A stretch of DNA of 64,000 nt. Origin: Trueperaceae bacterium. GTDB taxonomy: Bacteria; Deinococcota; Deinococci; Deinococcales; Trueperaceae. Location: assembly GCA_011389865.1 (NCBI GenBank), contig JAABTL010000010.1:1-64000 (forward strand). The letters run 5' to 3'. Under the pieces are notes generated by a model that ran no database searches, was not told the origin of the DNA, and was given only the letters and a program-made list of their open reading frames with translations. A program made the position numbers and the translations under genes. The first letter of the stretch is position 1. Every line of letters starts with the position of its first letter. This document shows positions 63,014 to 64,000 of the stretch, piece after piece.

Positions 63014-64000
63014 GCGGACGCCTCCGCCGCGGCCGCCCGCCACACGGCGCGCGCGGCGCGGTCGAGGCCGGTCGGCAGCTCGACCGCCGCGACGTCGAGG
63101 TAGCGCAAGAAGCGCGCCAGGCCGGCGACCAGAGCGTCTCGCTCGCGCGCCTCGCGCGAGCGAGGCGCGCGCGAGCGAGACGCGCGCGAGCGAGGCGACC
63201 GCCCGCCGGGCGCGGGCGCCTCCCACCACCAGCCGTCGACGCGGAGTCGCGGCGTCACCCCGGCCAGCCGGCGACCGTCGAAGCGCGCCACGAAGCGCTC
63301 GCCGACGATCAGCGGGACGACGTAGTAGCCCCAGCGGCGGCGCGGGGCGGGCTTGTAGACCTCCCACACGTAGTCGAAGCCGAAGAGGTCGGCGAGCGCG
63401 CGGCGGTCCCACATGAGGTTGTCCAGCGGCCCCAGGACGCGCGCCGGGCCGGCGGCGGAGGTGGCGAGACGCCCCGCGGGCGACAGGCCCGGCGGCGCCA
63501 GGTAGGCGTCGCCCTCGACCTCCCACGCCCGAAGCGCGCCCTCGGCGAGGAGCGCGTCGATCGCGCCGGCGCGGGTGGCGGCGTCGACGGGCAGCGACCA
63601 GAGCGCGGCCGGGGCCCGCTGGCGCAGCAGGCCGGCTGCCTGCACCCGCCGCCGGACCAGGCGACGCACGGCGTCCGCGTCGTCCAGCGGCGGCGCCGAC
63701 CACACCGCGGGCGGCAGCACCCGCTCGGGCAGGTCGTAGACGTGGCGCCCGCGCTCGCGGTCGCGCGTGACCAGCCTCCCCGTGTCCCACAGGGCGCGCA
63801 GTAGGTGCTTGACGAGCCGCGGCCCGTACCACGAGCCGCGCAGTTCCGGGCGCGGCGCGTCGTCGAAGCCGAGCGCCGAGGCGGGACCGTCATGGCCGAT
63901 CCGCGCCAGCACGCCGGCGACCGCGTCGGGGTGACGCTCGAGCAACGGCCGCCAGCGCTCGGCGTGGTGGCGGTGGTAGAGCGCGCGCGCGGGCCAGTCG
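63010..64000 (-). CDS. YcaQ/AlkX-family winged-helix protein, DNA glycosylase-like (5' end outside window)
   Basis: The frame is open to the right edge, so the N-terminus is missing; about 330 residues are visible. LPERVLPP, then LGPLDNLMWDRRALADLFGFDYVWEVYKPAPRRRWGYYVVPLIVGERFVARFDGR is the classic HTH_42/YcaQ segment. Family members unhook interstrand crosslinks or remove alkylated bases. The QxD-type catalytic motif usually lies in this C-terminal part, but I cannot identify it with certainty. A Ser/Arg-rich insert (about 16 residues, SRASRSRAPRSREARERD region) before the last helices is coded by an imperfect palindrome. Its stop overlaps lysZ, an odd partner. Confidence 0.85.
   Translation of the reverse strand, partial: DWPARALYHRHHAERWRPLLERHPDAVAGVLARIGHDGPASALGFDDAPRPELRGSWYGPRLVKHLLRALWDTGRLVTRDRERGRHVYDLPERVLPPAVWSAPPLDDADAVRRLVRRRVQAAGLLRQRAPAALWSLPVDAATRAGAIDALLAEGALRAWEVEGDAYLAPPGLSPAGRLATSAAGPARVLGPLDNLMWDRRALADLFGFDYVWEVYKPAPRRRWGYYVVPLIVGERFVARFDGRRLAGVTPRLRVDGWWWEAPAPGGRSPRSRASRSRAPRSREARERDALVAGLARFLRYLDVAAVELPTGLDRAARAVWRAAAAEASA
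63136..63181. repeat. Imperfect palindrome in the YcaQ-family gene
   Basis: An arm at 63136-63154 (GTCTCGCTCGCGCGCCTCG) pairs with 63161-63181 apart from a 2-base CG bulge. Related CGCGCGAGCGAG units continue to about 63195. The whole is translated as an Arg/Ser/Ala-rich insert. It may be simple-sequence expansion rather than a discrete element. Confidence 0.5.

Overview
The window is 64 kb of very GC-rich bacterial chromosome, almost entirely coding, with no insertion sequence, prophage, CRISPR array or rRNA seen. The best guess for the source is Deinococcota, possibly a Truepera-like lineage. The grounds are a lysZ-lysJ-lysK set of the LysW-carried alpha-aminoadipate lysine pathway, a Thermus-type 7Fe ferredoxin, and several genes whose start codon lies about 6 nt after a TANNNT -10 box, as in the leaderless promoters described in Deinococcus. 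This placement is inference; no marker gene was compared.

Layout. 1-1.9 kb: the 3' end of an ATPase-like regulator and a convergent dCMP deaminase. 2.0-13.8 kb: an eleven-gene heme operon, hemA-hemC-hemD-hemB-histidine kinase-response regulator-hemE-hemF-hemH-hemY-hemL, in which every one of the ten junctions is a 4-bp start/stop overlap. hemN lies convergent to it. 15.3-18.4 kb: a glycosidase, a TPR protein and a HAD phosphatase. 18.5-22.1 kb: tRNA-His, tRNA-Leu, tig, clpP, clpX. 22.1-26.3 kb (minus): rho with an M23 peptidase, and an Rrf2 regulator with a cysteine desulfurase. 26.5-30.4 kb: promoter, Ile T-box riboswitch and ileS. 30.5-34.3 kb: gapA, pgk, then a split RLAN/RimK-type ATP-grasp pair. 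34.3-40.6 kb (minus): lysC, a small unknown gene, a Nudix hydrolase, acyl-CoA dehydrogenase, etfB, etfA and a GNAT-C39 peptidase fusion. 40.6-49.7 kb: fprA, livGFHM with convergent livJ, glnA, ruvC. 49.7-57.1 kb: a giant GH13 protein, treS and three coupled secreted-protein genes. 57.1-64 kb: pterin dehydratase, a large unknown protein, ferredoxin, lysK-lysJ-lysZ and a YcaQ-family gene cut by the right edge.

How the parts work together. The hem cluster supplies every step from glutamyl-tRNA to protoheme except glutamyl-tRNA synthetase, with both oxygen-dependent (HemF) and oxygen-independent (HemN) coproporphyrinogen oxidases and a eukaryote-like ferrochelatase that keeps the cysteines for a [2Fe-2S] cluster. 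A two-component system embedded between hemB and hemE is a candidate heme or redox sensor. Acyl-CoA dehydrogenase and ETF form one electron-transfer unit. livGFHM, livJ and glnA form a nitrogen and amino-acid uptake neighbourhood. lysC and lysZJK both concern aspartate/lysine-family metabolism, but by different routes.

Two accessory systems deserve most attention. The first is RLAN + RimK-like ATP-grasp + GNAT/C39 peptidase (32.8-35.5 kb), a predicted peptide-ligation and processing module with the ligase split into two overlapping genes. The second is a translationally coupled trio after treS (54.9-57.1 kb): a lipoprotein with an Ig-like and a possible cohesin-like domain, an exported protein, and a secreted dockerin protein whose body looks like a matrixin without its zinc site. 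A third theme is perfect tandem palindromes lying in frame inside housekeeping genes (hemF, ileS, and a looser case in the YcaQ gene).
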